Shown: positions 1-8,567 of the stretch, piece after piece
Layout: each line of letters starts with the position of its first letter
How positions within the stretch are numbered: position 1 is the first letter of the stretch
From: Pseudomonadota bacterium
GTDB taxonomy: Bacteria > Pseudomonadota > Gammaproteobacteria > Burkholderiales > Thiobacillaceae
Assembly: GCA_021811235.1 (NCBI GenBank)
Contig: JAJZPG010000005.1
Span: forward strand, 1-64,000
DNA: 64,000 nt
Direction: 5' to 3'
Made by a program: the position numbers and the translations under genes
The notes under the pieces: model-generated
The model's input: the letters and a program-made list of their open reading frames with translations, nothing else
Told to the model about the DNA's origin: nothing
The model's database searches: none

Positions 1-178
1 GACCCCGAATTCCCGAAAATTAACCAGCGACTTGCCGCTTTAGCGGCTTAGTCGATTGGCTATGCAAAGCCGGACCTGCCGGACGGGCGGCGAAGACTGG
101 AAGTTTGCGATTACTATTTGAGCTTTGTATCGTCTCGCAAGAATCTTTATTTTGAACGCTGCAATTAACCGAACCGCC
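1..178. other. Leader region upstream of murU, no gene seen
   Basis: No convincing coding region is visible. An imperfect hairpin occupies about 28-54: CGACT pairs with AGTCG and GCCGCT with AGCGGC. It could end transcription of a gene left of the window. A weak promoter-like pair, TTGCGA at 105-110 and TATCGT at 128-133 with 17 bases between, precedes murU. Both are read by eye and are uncertain. Confidence 0.3.
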
Positions 179-880
179 ATGATCCTCGCCGCCGGCCGTG
201 GCGAGCGCATGCGTCCGCTCACCGACCACACGCCCAAGCCGCTGCTGCCGGCTGGTGGCAAGCCGCTGCTGGTGTGGCACATCGAGCGTCTGCGCGCGGC
301 GGGCTTCAACCACATCGTCATCAACCACGCCCACCTCGGGCAGCAGATCGAGGCCGTTCTGGGGAACGGCGCGGCGTTCGGGGTGTCGATCGACTATTCG
401 CGCGAAGTCAGCGCGCTGGAGACCGCGGGCGGCATCGCGACGGCGTTGCCGCTCATTGAGGAGGACGTGTTCCCGGTGGTGAACGGCGACATCTATTGCG
501 AGTTCGATTTCGCCCGGCTGGCCGAGCCGCTGGCACGCCTGACCGCAGGCCATGACCAGGCGCACCTGGTGCTGGTCGACAATCCACCCCATCATCCGCA
601 GGGCGACTTCGTGCTGGACGGTGGCCGGGTTGTCAACGCTGACACGCCCCTCACGCCTCACCCCTCACGCCTTACCTTTTCGGGCATCGGCGTCTACCAC
701 CGCGCGCTGTTCGCCCACACCTCCGCCGGCGAGAAGGCGCCGCTGGCGCCGCTGCTGCGGCTGGCGATCGACACAGGACGCGTCTCCGGAGAATATTTCG
801 GTGGACGCTGGGTCGACGTCGGCACGCCGGCCCGTTTGACCGCTCTCGACGAGGAACTGAGACAGCACCATGCAGCCTGA
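179..880 (+). CDS. murU: N-acetylmuramate alpha-1-phosphate uridylyltransferase (MurU-type nucleotidyltransferase)
   Basis: A sugar-1-phosphate nucleotidyltransferase. MurU transfers UMP to MurNAc-1-phosphate in the cell-wall recycling route that bypasses MurA. The start carries the NTP-transferase signature MILAAGRGERMRPLTDHTPKP, in which the G-x-G-x-R loop and the downstream lysine bind the nucleotide. The metal-binding aspartate is in VVNGDIYCEFD, and the C-terminal GGRWVDVGTPARL closes the fold. ATG 179 is chosen because it sits right at the signature. In-frame TTG codons at 125 and 152 would only add residues not typical of the family. The usual partner kinase AmgK is not visible upstream. 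The end overlaps pepP by 11 bases, suggesting coupled translation. The substrate is inferred from family resemblance; another sugar phosphate cannot be excluded. Confidence 0.8.
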   Translation: MILAAGRGERMRPLTDHTPKPLLPAGGKPLLVWHIERLRAAGFNHIVINHAHLGQQIEAVLGNGAAFGVSIDYSREVSALETAGGIATALPLIEEDVFPVVNGDIYCEFDFARLAEPLARLTAGHDQAHLVLVDNPPHHPQGDFVLDGGRVVNADTPLTPHPSRLTFSGIGVYHRALFAHTSAGEKAPLAPLLRLAIDTGRVSGEYFGGRWVDVGTPARLTALDEELRQHHAA

Positions 881-2171
881 TTCCGCCATTTACCGCGCCC
901 GCCGAGAGCGCGTCATCGACGAGATGGGCGAAGGGGTGATGGTCATCGCCACTGCGCCGGAGGTGCCGCGCAACCGCGACACCCACTATCCCTATCGTCA
1001 CGACAGCTATTTCTACTGGCTGACCGGCTTCAACGAACCGGAGGCGGTGGTGGTGCTGGTGGGCGGCAATGCACCGCGCCACATCCTATTCTGCCGCGAG
1101 AAGAACGAGGAACGCGAGATCTGGGACGGTTTCCGTTATGGTCCGGCGGCGGCGCGCGAAATCTTCGCCTTCGACGAGGCCTTCGCCTATGACGGCCTGG
1201 ACGCTGAGCTGCCGAAGCTGCTGGAGAACCAGCCGACTCTCGCCTACATCATCGGCCGCGATATGGCCTGGGACACGCAGGTGATGGGCTGGCTCAATGC
1301 GGTGCGCGGCAAGGCGCGCAGCGGCGTGCATGCACCGAACAAACTGGTCGACGCGCGCATCTGGCTGGACGAGATGCGGCTGGTCAAGGATGGCCACGAG
1401 CTCGCGCTGATGCGCCGCGCCGCCGAGATCTCCACCGGCGCGCACCGTGCCGCGATGCGCGCGACCCGGCCGGGCGGCCACGAATACGAGATCGAGGCGG
1501 AGCTGCTCTCGGCCTTCCGCCGCGGCGGTGCCGAGGCGCCGGCCTATACCTCCATCGTCGCCAGCGGCGCCAACGCCTGCGTACTGCACTACGTGTTCAA
1601 CAACAAGCCGTTGCGGGATGGGGATTTATTGCTGATCGACGCCGCGGCCGAGTTCGGCAGCTACGCCGCCGACATCACCCGCACCTTCCCGGTGAACGGC
1701 CGCTTCTCGGCGGCGCAGAAGGACGCCTACGAACTGGTGCTGGCTGCGCAGGAAGCGGCCATCGCCGCAGTGCGCCCGGGCAAGCACTGGAACAGCCCGC
1801 ACGAGGCGGCGGTGCGCGTGCTGACGCAGGGCATGGTCGACCTCGGCCTGCTCAGGGGCGAAGTCGACGGCCTGATCGAATCGAATGCCTACAGCCGCTT
1901 CTACATGCACCGCACCGGCCACTGGCTGGGCATGGACGTGCACGACGCCGGAGAATACAAGGTGCGCGGCGAATGGCGGCCGCTGGTGGCGGGCATGACG
2001 CTGACCGTCGAACCCGGCTTATATATCCGTCCGGCTGACGACGTGCCCGAGGCATTCTGGAACATCGGCATCCGCATCGAGGACGACGTCGCGGTGACCG
2101 AGTCCGGCTGCGAGGTGCTGACCTCGCCGCCCAAGACCGTCGCGGAGATCGAGGAATGGATGCACCCGTGA
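870..2171 (+). CDS. pepP: Xaa-Pro aminopeptidase (PepP, M24B)
   Basis: Cytosolic metallo-aminopeptidase that removes the N-terminal residue when proline follows. At 433 aa it has the normal family length. An AMP_N domain (about 1-140) precedes the pita-bread catalytic domain. The five M24 metal ligands are all visible: D257 (LLLIDAAAE), D268 (YAADITRTF), H351 (RTGHWLGMDVHDAG), E381 (TVEPGLYI) and E404 (IRIEDDV). The ATG lies inside the end of murU, and the gene's own end overlaps the next start, so it is part of a tight operon. pepP next to ubi hydroxylase genes is a conserved proteobacterial order (pepP-ubiH-ubiI), which supports the call. Confidence 0.95.
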   Translation: MQPDSAIYRARRERVIDEMGEGVMVIATAPEVPRNRDTHYPYRHDSYFYWLTGFNEPEAVVVLVGGNAPRHILFCREKNEEREIWDGFRYGPAAAREIFAFDEAFAYDGLDAELPKLLENQPTLAYIIGRDMAWDTQVMGWLNAVRGKARSGVHAPNKLVDARIWLDEMRLVKDGHELALMRRAAEISTGAHRAAMRATRPGGHEYEIEAELLSAFRRGGAEAPAYTSIVASGANACVLHYVFNNKPLRDGDLLLIDAAAEFGSYAADITRTFPVNGRFSAAQKDAYELVLAAQEAAIAAVRPGKHWNSPHEAAVRVLTQGMVDLGLLRGEVDGLIESNAYSRFYMHRTGHWLGMDVHDAGEYKVRGEWRPLVAGMTLTVEPGLYIRPADDVPEAFWNIGIRIEDDVAVTESGCEVLTSPPKTVAEIEEWMHP

Positions 2172-3304
2172 GCAGCGTGCTGATCGTCGGCGCCGGCCCG
2201 GTCGGCGCAGTGTGCGCGCTGGCGCTGCAGCAGCAGGGCGTCGCCGCGCGCGTGCTGGAGGCGACGCCGGAAGACGCGCGCGCCGACACCCGCACCCTGG
2301 CGCTCGCGCATGGCTCGCGACTGATCCTCGACCGTCTCGGCGTGTGGGAGAAGCTCGCCGACGTCACCCCGATCACCCGCATCCATATCTCCCAGCGCGG
2401 CGCGCTCGGCGTGACGCGCCTGAGCGCAGCGGAACTCGACGTGCCGGCACTGGGCTACGTGCTGCCCTACGCCGCGCTCACTGCCGCGCTGAAGCAGGCG
2501 CTGCGCGAGGCAAACCTGGCCGTCGAATATGGCGTCACGGTCGACCGTATCGAATCGACTGCCGCCGCCGCGACCCTGCACACCGCCGATGGCCGCCTGC
2601 TCTCCGCGCCGCTGGTGGCCGTGGCGGACGGCGGGCGCGGCGAGGATGCGCCCAGGCCCAGATTCGAGCGCAACTACGACCAGATGGCCGTGGTGTGCGA
2701 TGTGCAAACCGAATTGCCGCACGCCAGCCAGGCGTTCGAGCGCTTCACGCCGGAAGGTCCGGCGGCGCTGCTGCCGAAAGGCGATCGTTATGCTTTGGTG
2801 TGGACCGCGCGCAACGCCGACGCCCAGCGCATTGCCGCCCTGCCGGACGGCGAATTCCTCGCAGCCCTTCAACGCCACTTCGGCGGCCGCCAGGGATTGT
2901 TCCTGCATGCCAGTCCGCGCAAGACTTTCCCGTTGCGACTGGCATATACCGGCAGCCAGGCCGCCGAGCGCGTGGTACGCATCGGCAATGCCGCGCAGAC
3001 ACTGCACCCGGTGGCAGGGCAGGGCTTCAACATCGGCCTGCGCGACGCCTGGGAACTGGCGGACCTGTGCGGCGACTCGCCGGCAAGCGAGATCGGCGGC
3101 GCCGCCATGCTGGCGGCCTATGCGCGAGGCCGGCGCAGCGACGTGCTTGGCGGGCTCGGCTTCACCGATTTCCTGGTGCGCACCTTCTCCAACGATTTCG
3201 CCCCGCTGCGGCACGCGCGCGGCTTGGGGCTTCTGGCGCTGGAAGCGCTGCCGCCGCTGAAGACCTTCGTCGCGCGGCGCATGATGTTCGGGGCGCGTGG
3301 ATGA
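2156..3304 (+). CDS. ubiH: UbiH-family FAD-dependent ubiquinone biosynthesis hydroxylase
   Basis: Flavoprotein monooxygenase of the UbiH/UbiF/UbiI/COQ6 family, which hydroxylates the ring of ubiquinone precursors at the membrane face. The Rossmann FAD motif is at the N-terminus (VLIVGAGPVGAVCALAL). The second FAD-contact region is near the C-terminus (RIGNAAQTLHPVAGQGFNIGLRD), where the usual GD of GDAAH is GN. The start lies within the last codons of pepP and the stop overlaps the next ATG (ATGA). Following pepP is the standard position for ubiH. Which ring carbon is modified cannot be read from sequence; ubiH is the likely assignment by gene order. Confidence 0.8.
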   Translation: MDAPVSSVLIVGAGPVGAVCALALQQQGVAARVLEATPEDARADTRTLALAHGSRLILDRLGVWEKLADVTPITRIHISQRGALGVTRLSAAELDVPALGYVLPYAALTAALKQALREANLAVEYGVTVDRIESTAAAATLHTADGRLLSAPLVAVADGGRGEDAPRPRFERNYDQMAVVCDVQTELPHASQAFERFTPEGPAALLPKGDRYALVWTARNADAQRIAALPDGEFLAALQRHFGGRQGLFLHASPRKTFPLRLAYTGSQAAERVVRIGNAAQTLHPVAGQGFNIGLRDAWELADLCGDSPASEIGGAAMLAAYARGRRSDVLGGLGFTDFLVRTFSNDFAPLRHARGLGLLALEALPPLKTFVARRMMFGARG

Positions 3305-4458
3305 GCATGGACCGCTATCAGGTCGTCATCGTCGGTGCCGGACTGGTCGGTGCCGCCGCCGCGCTGGCGCTCGGCCGCCAGGGCTTCCGTGTCGCGTTGG
3401 TCGAACGCCAGCCGCCGCAGGCTCCGGATGACACCTGGGACACCCGCATCTACGCCATCAGCCCCGCGCCACAGCGTTTTCTCGAGCGCATCGGCGCCTG
3501 GCAGCGCATGGACGCCGCCCGCATCCAGCCGGTGTATCGCATGGACGTGACGGGCGACTCGAGCGGCGCGGTGCGGCTCGATGCCTATGCGTCAGGGGTG
3601 TCGCATCTGGCGACCATCCTCGAAAGCGGGCGCCTGCAGCACGCGTTGTGGCAGGCGATCGAGGCCGACGGCAACGTGACGCTGCACTGCCCGGCGACGA
3701 TCGAGTCCCTTGTCAGGGAGGACGCGTCGACGGTGCTGACCCTGGCCGACGGCACGACGCTCGAGACCGAACTCGTCGTCGGCGCCGACGGTGCCGCCTC
3801 GCGCATCCGCGAGTGGGCGGGGCTCGCCTCGACGCTGATCCCCTACGGCCAGAGCGGCACGGTGGCGAACTTCGAATGCGAGCGCCCGCATCGCGGCACC
3901 GCTTTCCAGTGGTTCTTCGACAGCGACATCCTCGCCTGGCTGCCTTTGAGCGGGAACCGTATGTCGATGGTCTGGTCAACTCGCACGGCGCATGCAGACG
4001 AACTGGTCGCGCTGGACGCGGCGACATTGGCCGAAACAGTACGCGCGGCGGGCCACGACCGGCTGGGGGAATTGCGGCTGCTGACGCCGGCTGCCGCGTT
4101 CCCGCTCCGGTTGATCCGGGTCGAATCCGCCGTGGCGCCCGGCGTCGCACTGATCGGCGATGCCGCCCATGGCGTGCATCCGTTGGCGGGGCAGGGGGTG
4201 AATCTCGGTTTCGGCGACGCCGAGGCGCTGGTCGAGGTGCTGGCGCAGCATCGCCGAACGCATTGCGGCGACCTGCGCGTGCTGCAGGCCTACGCCCGCC
4301 AGCGCGCCGAGCCGGTCCGGCGTATGCAGGCTGTCACACATGGCCTGCATCATCTGTTCGCCGATCAGCGTGCAGCCTGGCTGCGCAATGCCGGCATGCG
4401 CCTCGTCGACCACCTGCCGCCGCTGAAGGCGGCGCTGGTGCGCGAGGCGATGTCCTGA
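3301..4458 (+). CDS. Second UbiH/VisC-family FAD-dependent hydroxylase
   Basis: Paralogue of the preceding gene (385 aa) and, by order, the UbiI/VisC position of the ubiquinone pathway. It has an N-terminal FAD motif VIVGAGLVGAAAALALG, a central VVGADGAASRIRE, and the full GDAAHGVHPLAGQGVNLGFGD signature. Two hydroxylases in tandem are consistent with two different ring positions being modified in aerobic ubiquinone synthesis. The ATG overlaps the TGA of the upstream gene. I leave the symbol empty because UbiI, UbiF and UbiM cannot be told apart by eye. Confidence 0.8.
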   Translation: MSMDRYQVVIVGAGLVGAAAALALGRQGFRVALVERQPPQAPDDTWDTRIYAISPAPQRFLERIGAWQRMDAARIQPVYRMDVTGDSSGAVRLDAYASGVSHLATILESGRLQHALWQAIEADGNVTLHCPATIESLVREDASTVLTLADGTTLETELVVGADGAASRIREWAGLASTLIPYGQSGTVANFECERPHRGTAFQWFFDSDILAWLPLSGNRMSMVWSTRTAHADELVALDAATLAETVRAAGHDRLGELRLLTPAAAFPLRLIRVESAVAPGVALIGDAAHGVHPLAGQGVNLGFGDAEALVEVLAQHRRTHCGDLRVLQAYARQRAEPVRRMQAVTHGLHHLFADQRAAWLRNAGMRLVDHLPPLKAALVREAMS

Positions 4459-4481
4459 CTTTTTGTTTCTTGGAGCAATCG

Positions 4482-5192
4482 ATGAAATTCACTTCCCTGG
4501 CGCTGGCCGCAACCCTGATGTTCGCCGCGACCGCGCAGGCCAACGAGACCGTCATCCGCAAGACGCTGGCGCAGCAGTTTCCCGGCGCAAAGATCAGCTC
4601 GGTCTCGAAGACGCCCTACAGCGGCCTGTTCGAGGTTTATCTCGACGGCCAGCTGGTCTACGTCGATGCGCAGGCGAAATACGTGTTTGCCGGCGACGTC
4701 ATCGACCTGAAGAGCCGTGCCAATCTCACGCAGGCGCGGCTGAACAAGCTGCAAGCAGTGGATTGGAAGGTGTTTCCGCTGAACAATGCGCTGAAGACCG
4801 TGAAGGGCAAGGGCGAACGCAAGCTGGTACTGTTCTCCGACGTCGATTGCCCTTACTGCCGAAAATTCGAGGCCGAGCTGGCCAAGGTCGACAACATCAC
4901 TGTCTACACTTTCCTCTACCCGATCGAAGGCCTGCATCCCAAGGCCGTCCAGACTTCGAAGCAGATCTGGTGCGCCCCCGACCGCAACAAGGCATGGGAC
5001 GATTACATCACGCGCGGCACGGTTCCGAACAACGAGGGCAAGTGCGCCCATCCGGTCGATGAAACCATCGAGCTCGGCAACAAGCTGAAGGTCAGCGGCA
5101 CGCCCACGCTCTTCTTCGCCAACGGCGTGCGCGTGCCGGGCATGGTGCCGGCCGCGCAGTTGGAGCGCCTGCTCGCCGCCAACGCCAAATAA
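4482..5192 (+). CDS. dsbC: Thiol:disulfide interchange protein DsbC
   Basis: Periplasmic disulfide isomerase that reshuffles wrong disulfides and is kept reduced by DsbD. The protein is 236 aa with a signal peptide ending at AQA|NE (residue 20), an N-terminal dimerisation domain, and a thioredoxin fold with the active site CPYC at C123-C126. The cis-proline loop is GTPTLFF. A second cysteine pair (IWCAPDR and GKCAHP) matches the structural disulfide of DsbC. TTGGAG lies 7 bases before the ATG. It sits 23 bases after the ubi gene and probably shares its transcript. Confidence 0.93.
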   Translation: MKFTSLALAATLMFAATAQANETVIRKTLAQQFPGAKISSVSKTPYSGLFEVYLDGQLVYVDAQAKYVFAGDVIDLKSRANLTQARLNKLQAVDWKVFPLNNALKTVKGKGERKLVLFSDVDCPYCRKFEAELAKVDNITVYTFLYPIEGLHPKAVQTSKQIWCAPDRNKAWDDYITRGTVPNNEGKCAHPVDETIELGNKLKVSGTPTLFFANGVRVPGMVPAAQLERLLAANAK

Positions 5193-5194
5193 GC

Positions 5195-5800
5195 ATGGGT
5201 TCCGATTTCTGGAACGCGCGCTATGCGACCGAGGCGTATATTTTCGGCACGGCGCCGAATCGCTTCCTGGAGAGCCAGGTTGCATTGATCCGGCCCGGCA
5301 TGCGCGCGCTGGCGATCGCCGACGGGGAGGGACGAAACGGCGTGTGGCTGGCTCAGCAGGGTGTCGCGGTGCACGCCATCGACGTGTCGCCCGTCGCGCT
5401 GGAGAAGGCGCGCAAACTCGCTGTCGAACGCGGCGTCGCGCTCGAATTCGAGCAGGCCGACGTGTTGGACTGGAGTTGGCCGGAGGCGGCCTACGATCTG
5501 GTCGTCGCTATCTTCATCCAGTTCGTCCCGCCGCCCGGGCGCGAGCGCATCATCGCCGGCATCCGCCGCACGCTGAAGCAGGGCGGCCTGCTGATTCTGC
5601 AGGGCTACACGCCGAAGCAGATCGAGTTCGCGACCGGCGGGCCGTCCAATCCTGCCAATCTGTATACCGCCGATCTGTTGCGTGAATGGTTCGGCGACTG
5701 GGACATCCAGCATCTCGCCGAGCACGAATCCTTCATCAGCGAAGGCACGCACCATCACGGCCTGTCGGCGCTGATCGATCTGGTGGCGAGAAAAGCCTGA
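5195..5800 (+). CDS. Class I SAM-dependent methyltransferase
   Basis: A 201-aa methyltransferase resembling the TehB/tellurite-resistance and UbiE-like group. It opens with FWNARYATEAYIFGTAPNRFL. SAM-binding motif I is modified to ALAIADGEGRNGVWLAQQG, motif II acidic residue is in HAIDVSPVALEKA, and EQADVLDW follows. The acceptor is unknown. It starts 2 bases after dsbC and so is probably cotranscribed. The beginning (WNxRY...YG.. PN.FL) is typical of small methyltransferases acting on thiols, metalloids or small hydrophobic molecules, but this does not define the substrate. Confidence 0.8.
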   Translation: MGSDFWNARYATEAYIFGTAPNRFLESQVALIRPGMRALAIADGEGRNGVWLAQQGVAVHAIDVSPVALEKARKLAVERGVALEFEQADVLDWSWPEAAYDLVVAIFIQFVPPPGRERIIAGIRRTLKQGGLLILQGYTPKQIEFATGGPSNPANLYTADLLREWFGDWDIQHLAEHESFISEGTHHHGLSALIDLVARKA

Positions 5801-5805
5801 AGAGC

Positions 5806-5824
5806 CGGGGCCGGCGCGGCCCCG
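5806..5824. terminator. Hairpin between convergent genes
   Basis: CGGGGCC (5806-5812) and GGCCCCG (5818-5824) flank a five-base loop between the convergent methyltransferase and hmp genes. There is no clear T-run on either side, so it is a candidate bidirectional terminator. Confidence 0.4.
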
Positions 5825-5830
5825 CTTGCT

Positions 5831-7024
5831 TCAATGTGCCGGCAGCCGCGTGGCCGGGCCGAATACTTCGTAATGCAACTGGTCGTTGCGGAAACCCATT
5901 CCGAGCAGTTGACTGTTGAGCGCCGCCATGAAGGGCCTGGGGCCGCAGAAATACACGTCGGCGTCGGGTTGCGTCAGCCATTTCGACAGAACGTCGGTGT
6001 CCAGGTAGCCCTGGTGGTCGGCGCCTGATTCCATTTCGTAGCTGACGTGATAACGGAACCCGTGCTGCGCACTGAGCCTGCGCAGCTCGTCCGCCATCAC
6101 GTGATGCGCGCGGTCCTTGCAGCAGTGGACGAACACCAGGCCGGAGACGTCGGCGCCGCTTTCGATGCGATGCAGCAGCATGCTCAGCAGGGGCGTGATG
6201 CCGACGCCGCCAGCGATCAGCGCCACGTTCCGGTCGGGGCGGCGGAGGGTGAAGTCGCCCGTGGGGGGCTGTGCCCATACGCGTTCTCCGATCCCCGCGT
6301 CGTGGAGATGGTTCGACACCTTGCCGACGTGATCCGGCGACGCGCGCTCGGCCTTGACCGTGATGCGGTAGTGGGCCTTTCCCGGTGCATCCGAAAGGGA
6401 ATACTGGCGGATTTCGTCGTAGTCGTGTCCCGGCGGGCGCACCTTGATGCCGAGGTATTGGCCCGGCTGAAAATCGGCGATGGCCTGTCCGTCTTCGGGC
6501 TCCAGGTAGATCGACTTGATGCCACGGGCTTCCTCGCGGATGTCGCGGATGATGAAGGGGCGGAAACCGCGCCACCCGCCCGGTTTCTGTTCGTTGTGAC
6601 GGTAGATGCCCTCTTCGGTCTGGATAAAGAGGCCGGCCAGCTGGGCGTAGGCCTCCCCCCACGCGCCGAGCACGGGATGGCCGGCGTCCAGCTGCAGATG
6701 GTCGCCGATCGCCTCGAGCAGGTATTTCCCGACAATCGGATAATGTTCCGGCGCGACGTGTAGGCTGGCGTGCTTGTGCGCGATGCGGCTGACCATGGGA
6801 CCGAGCTCGTGCAGCGCGTCGATATGGGAGGCATACATGAACACCGATTCGGCGAGTGCGCGGGACTGCTCGCCTTGCGCCTGGTTGGCCATGTTGAAAA
6901 TGTGCTGCAGTTCGGGATGGTTCGCGAACAGCTTGGAATAGAACAGGTCGGTAATGGCCTTGCCCTGCTCGGCGAGCAGGGGCGCGGTCGATTTGACGGT
7001 GGCCAGCGTTTCCGCAGATAGCAT
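5831..7024 (-). CDS. hmp: Flavohemoglobin / nitric oxide dioxygenase
   Basis: Oxidises NO to nitrate with O2 using NAD(P)H, FAD and haem b. A globin domain fills about 1-140, with proximal histidine in RIAHKHASLHV. A ferredoxin-reductase FAD domain follows, with RQYSLSDAPGK as the RxYS flavin motif. The NAD domain has LIAGGVGITPLLSML and YFCGPRPFM and ends with YEVFGPAT. The start at 7024 (MLSAETLATVK) is fixed by AGGAGA just upstream; an in-frame ATG further up has no such site. The gene is divergent from an NsrR-type repressor, with a perfect inverted repeat between them, the classical arrangement for NO-induced hmp. Confidence 0.95.
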   Translation of the reverse strand: MLSAETLATVKSTAPLLAEQGKAITDLFYSKLFANHPELQHIFNMANQAQGEQSRALAESVFMYASHIDALHELGPMVSRIAHKHASLHVAPEHYPIVGKYLLEAIGDHLQLDAGHPVLGAWGEAYAQLAGLFIQTEEGIYRHNEQKPGGWRGFRPFIIRDIREEARGIKSIYLEPEDGQAIADFQPGQYLGIKVRPPGHDYDEIRQYSLSDAPGKAHYRITVKAERASPDHVGKVSNHLHDAGIGERVWAQPPTGDFTLRRPDRNVALIAGGVGITPLLSMLLHRIESGADVSGLVFVHCCKDRAHHVMADELRRLSAQHGFRYHVSYEMESGADHQGYLDTDVLSKWLTQPDADVYFCGPRPFMAALNSQLLGMGFRNDQLHYEVFGPATRLPAH

Positions 7025-7044
7025 GATCTCTCCTGGTTGATGGC

Positions 7045-7079
7045 GATTCAATGATTCATACAGAATGAATCATTGAATC
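7045..7079. promoter_or_regulatory. Perfect 15-bp inverted repeat, probable NsrR operator for hmp
   Basis: GATTCAATGATTCAT (7045-7059) is repeated exactly inverted at 7065-7079 with ACAGA between. Each arm itself contains a short dyad (ATGAtTCAT / ATGAaTCAT). It lies 20 bases upstream of the hmp start and between hmp and the Rrf2/NsrR gene. AT-rich dyads with ATGnATnnT-type half-sites are known for NsrR. Assignment to NsrR is inference. Confidence 0.7.
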
Positions 7080-7146
7080 GGAATATTAGGTGAATCTTAT
7101 GAACAGGGTCAAGTAAAATGGCAGAGATCATTGTGGAGATCTGCGC

Positions 7147-7599
7147 ATGCGGCTGACCAAACATACCGACTATGCCTTCCGGGTGCTGATCTATCTGGCC
7201 TCGCTGCCGGAAGAACGGCTGGCGACCGTGCAGGAAGTTGCAGAGCGATTCGACGTCTCGCGCAGCCACGTCATGAAAATCGTGCAGAAGCTGGCCGCGG
7301 CGGGCCTGATCCAATCCAGCCGGGGGCAGCAAGGCGGATTGCGGCTGGGCCAGCCGAGCCGCGCCATCAACCTGCGTACCGTGATCGAATTGATGGAGGC
7401 CACGCTGGCGCCGGTCAATTGCGACGATCCGGTGTGCCTCATCCGCAAGAACTGCACCCTGAAAAACATCCTGTTCGAGGCGCAGCAGCATTTCCTCGAG
7501 CACGTCGGGCGCTACACCCTGGCGGATCTGGCGGAGCCAAGGGTTTCGCTTGCCCGCCTGCTGAGCGGCGGCGGGCGCAGCCGGCCCGCGCAATCCTGA
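7147..7599 (+). CDS. nsrR: Rrf2-family NO-sensing repressor NsrR
   Basis: A 150-aa Rrf2 regulator with an N-terminal winged helix (LTKHTDYAFRVLIYLA, VSRSHVMKIVQKLAAAGLI, SSRGQQGGLRLG). Three cysteines at C92, C97 and C103 (CDDPVCLIRKNC) have exactly the spacing of the [Fe-S] ligands of E. coli NsrR, and the following LKNILFEA helix also fits. The family binds DNA in the cluster-loaded form and is released when NO nitrosylates the cluster. Divergence from hmp strongly supports NsrR over IscR. GTGGAG 6 bases upstream serves as ribosome site. Confidence 0.9.
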   Translation: MRLTKHTDYAFRVLIYLASLPEERLATVQEVAERFDVSRSHVMKIVQKLAAAGLIQSSRGQQGGLRLGQPSRAINLRTVIELMEATLAPVNCDDPVCLIRKNCTLKNILFEAQQHFLEHVGRYTLADLAEPRVSLARLLSGGGRSRPAQS

Positions 7600-7608
7600 T
7601 CGAAGGAA

Positions 7609-8463
7609 TCAGCTGCGGCCCTGTTCTTCCCGCGCCAGGGTGCGCAAGCCGTCGAGCGCGCGCTTGAGGGGGGCGTTGTCGCTGTCGCGCGGAAACACCA
7701 TCCAGGCCGTCAGCTTGAATTGCGGCGTGTGCGGTACGCGCCACAGGCGCCCGGCCTCGATGTGATGGCGCACCAGGCGCTGGGGGAAATAGCCGCTGCC
7801 GCCGTAGGTCAGCAACTGCTGCACCCCGAGCCAGCCGATGTTGGCGACCAGGGCGGGCGGACCGGTTTCGGGATGGTGGTCGCTGAATTGGGCATGGAAT
7901 TCCGGCCCCCAGTCGATGTGGATGTAGCCCGGGTCCGGCCAGCCGCGCGCAAGATCGCTGGTCACCAGCAGCAAGGTTTCGTCGAACAGGGGCTCGACCA
8001 CCAGGCCGGGGCGCGAAGTCGGCGTGTACATCACGCCAATGTCGACCGTGCCCTCGATCAGGCCCTGCATGATGTCGGCCTCGAAGCCGATCTCCAGACG
8101 CAAGGACACGTCCGGCGCGGCCTCGCGCATCCACGCCACCCAGTGCGGCAGAAAACCTTCCCATAGCGCAATCCGTCCCGACAGCGTCAGCACGTCGTGG
8201 AAGCCCTGCGGCAGTCCGACATCGTGGTGAGCCTGCTCGACGGTGCGCACCAGATTCTTGGCATGGCGCAGGAAGCGCTTGCCGGAGGGCGTCAGCTCGG
8301 CGCCATTGCGCCCGCGCTGGAACAGACGCGCCCCCAGCGCCGTTTCCAGCGTGTGGATGCGTGCGCTCACGGTCGACTGGGTGACGTGCAGGCGGCTGGC
8401 GGCCGCGACGAAATTGCCGGTGGCGGCCACCATCAAAAAGGTGCGGGCGAGTTCGGTGTCCAT
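7609..8463 (-). CDS. LysR-family transcriptional regulator
   Basis: A 284-aa LysR regulator. The N-terminal HTH reads LARTFLMVAATGNFVAAASRLHVTQSTVSARIHTLE. The effector domain contains GTVDIGVMYTPTSRPGLVVEPLFDETLLLV. It is divergent from the DsrC-family gene at 8568, with an ATATCG/CGATAT dyad right at its own start, consistent with autoregulation and control of that neighbour. The ligand is unknown. Related regulators often govern amino-acid or sulfur metabolism, but nothing here fixes that. Confidence 0.85.
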   Translation of the reverse strand: MDTELARTFLMVAATGNFVAAASRLHVTQSTVSARIHTLETALGARLFQRGRNGAELTPSGKRFLRHAKNLVRTVEQAHHDVGLPQGFHDVLTLSGRIALWEGFLPHWVAWMREAAPDVSLRLEIGFEADIMQGLIEGTVDIGVMYTPTSRPGLVVEPLFDETLLLVTSDLARGWPDPGYIHIDWGPEFHAQFSDHHPETGPPALVANIGWLGVQQLLTYGGSGYFPQRLVRHHIEAGRLWRVPHTPQFKLTAWMVFPRDSDNAPLKRALDGLRTLAREEQGRS

Positions 8464-8469
8464 GACGAT

Positions 8470-8488
8470 ATATCGAATATTCCGATAT
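8470..8488. promoter_or_regulatory. Dyad in lysR/dsrC-like intergenic region
   Basis: ATATCG (8470-8475) and CGATAT (8483-8488) flank AATATTC, forming a 19-bp AT-rich dyad. The position just upstream of the LysR gene start and 80 bases before the divergent DsrC-family gene fits a LysR operator (T-N11-A type). Confidence 0.5.
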
Positions 8489-8567
8489 TAGATACCAAAA
8501 TTAATCGTTGGATGAATATATAAGAGATCCCTAAACTGGGCTCCGACCATCGACGAAGGAGCCTGCC

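Noticed and set aside
2212-3300. Upstream extension of the second UbiH-family gene over the first
   Set aside because: The extension is Arg/Ala-rich and out of phase with a good gene; ATG 3301 directly precedes the FAD motif.
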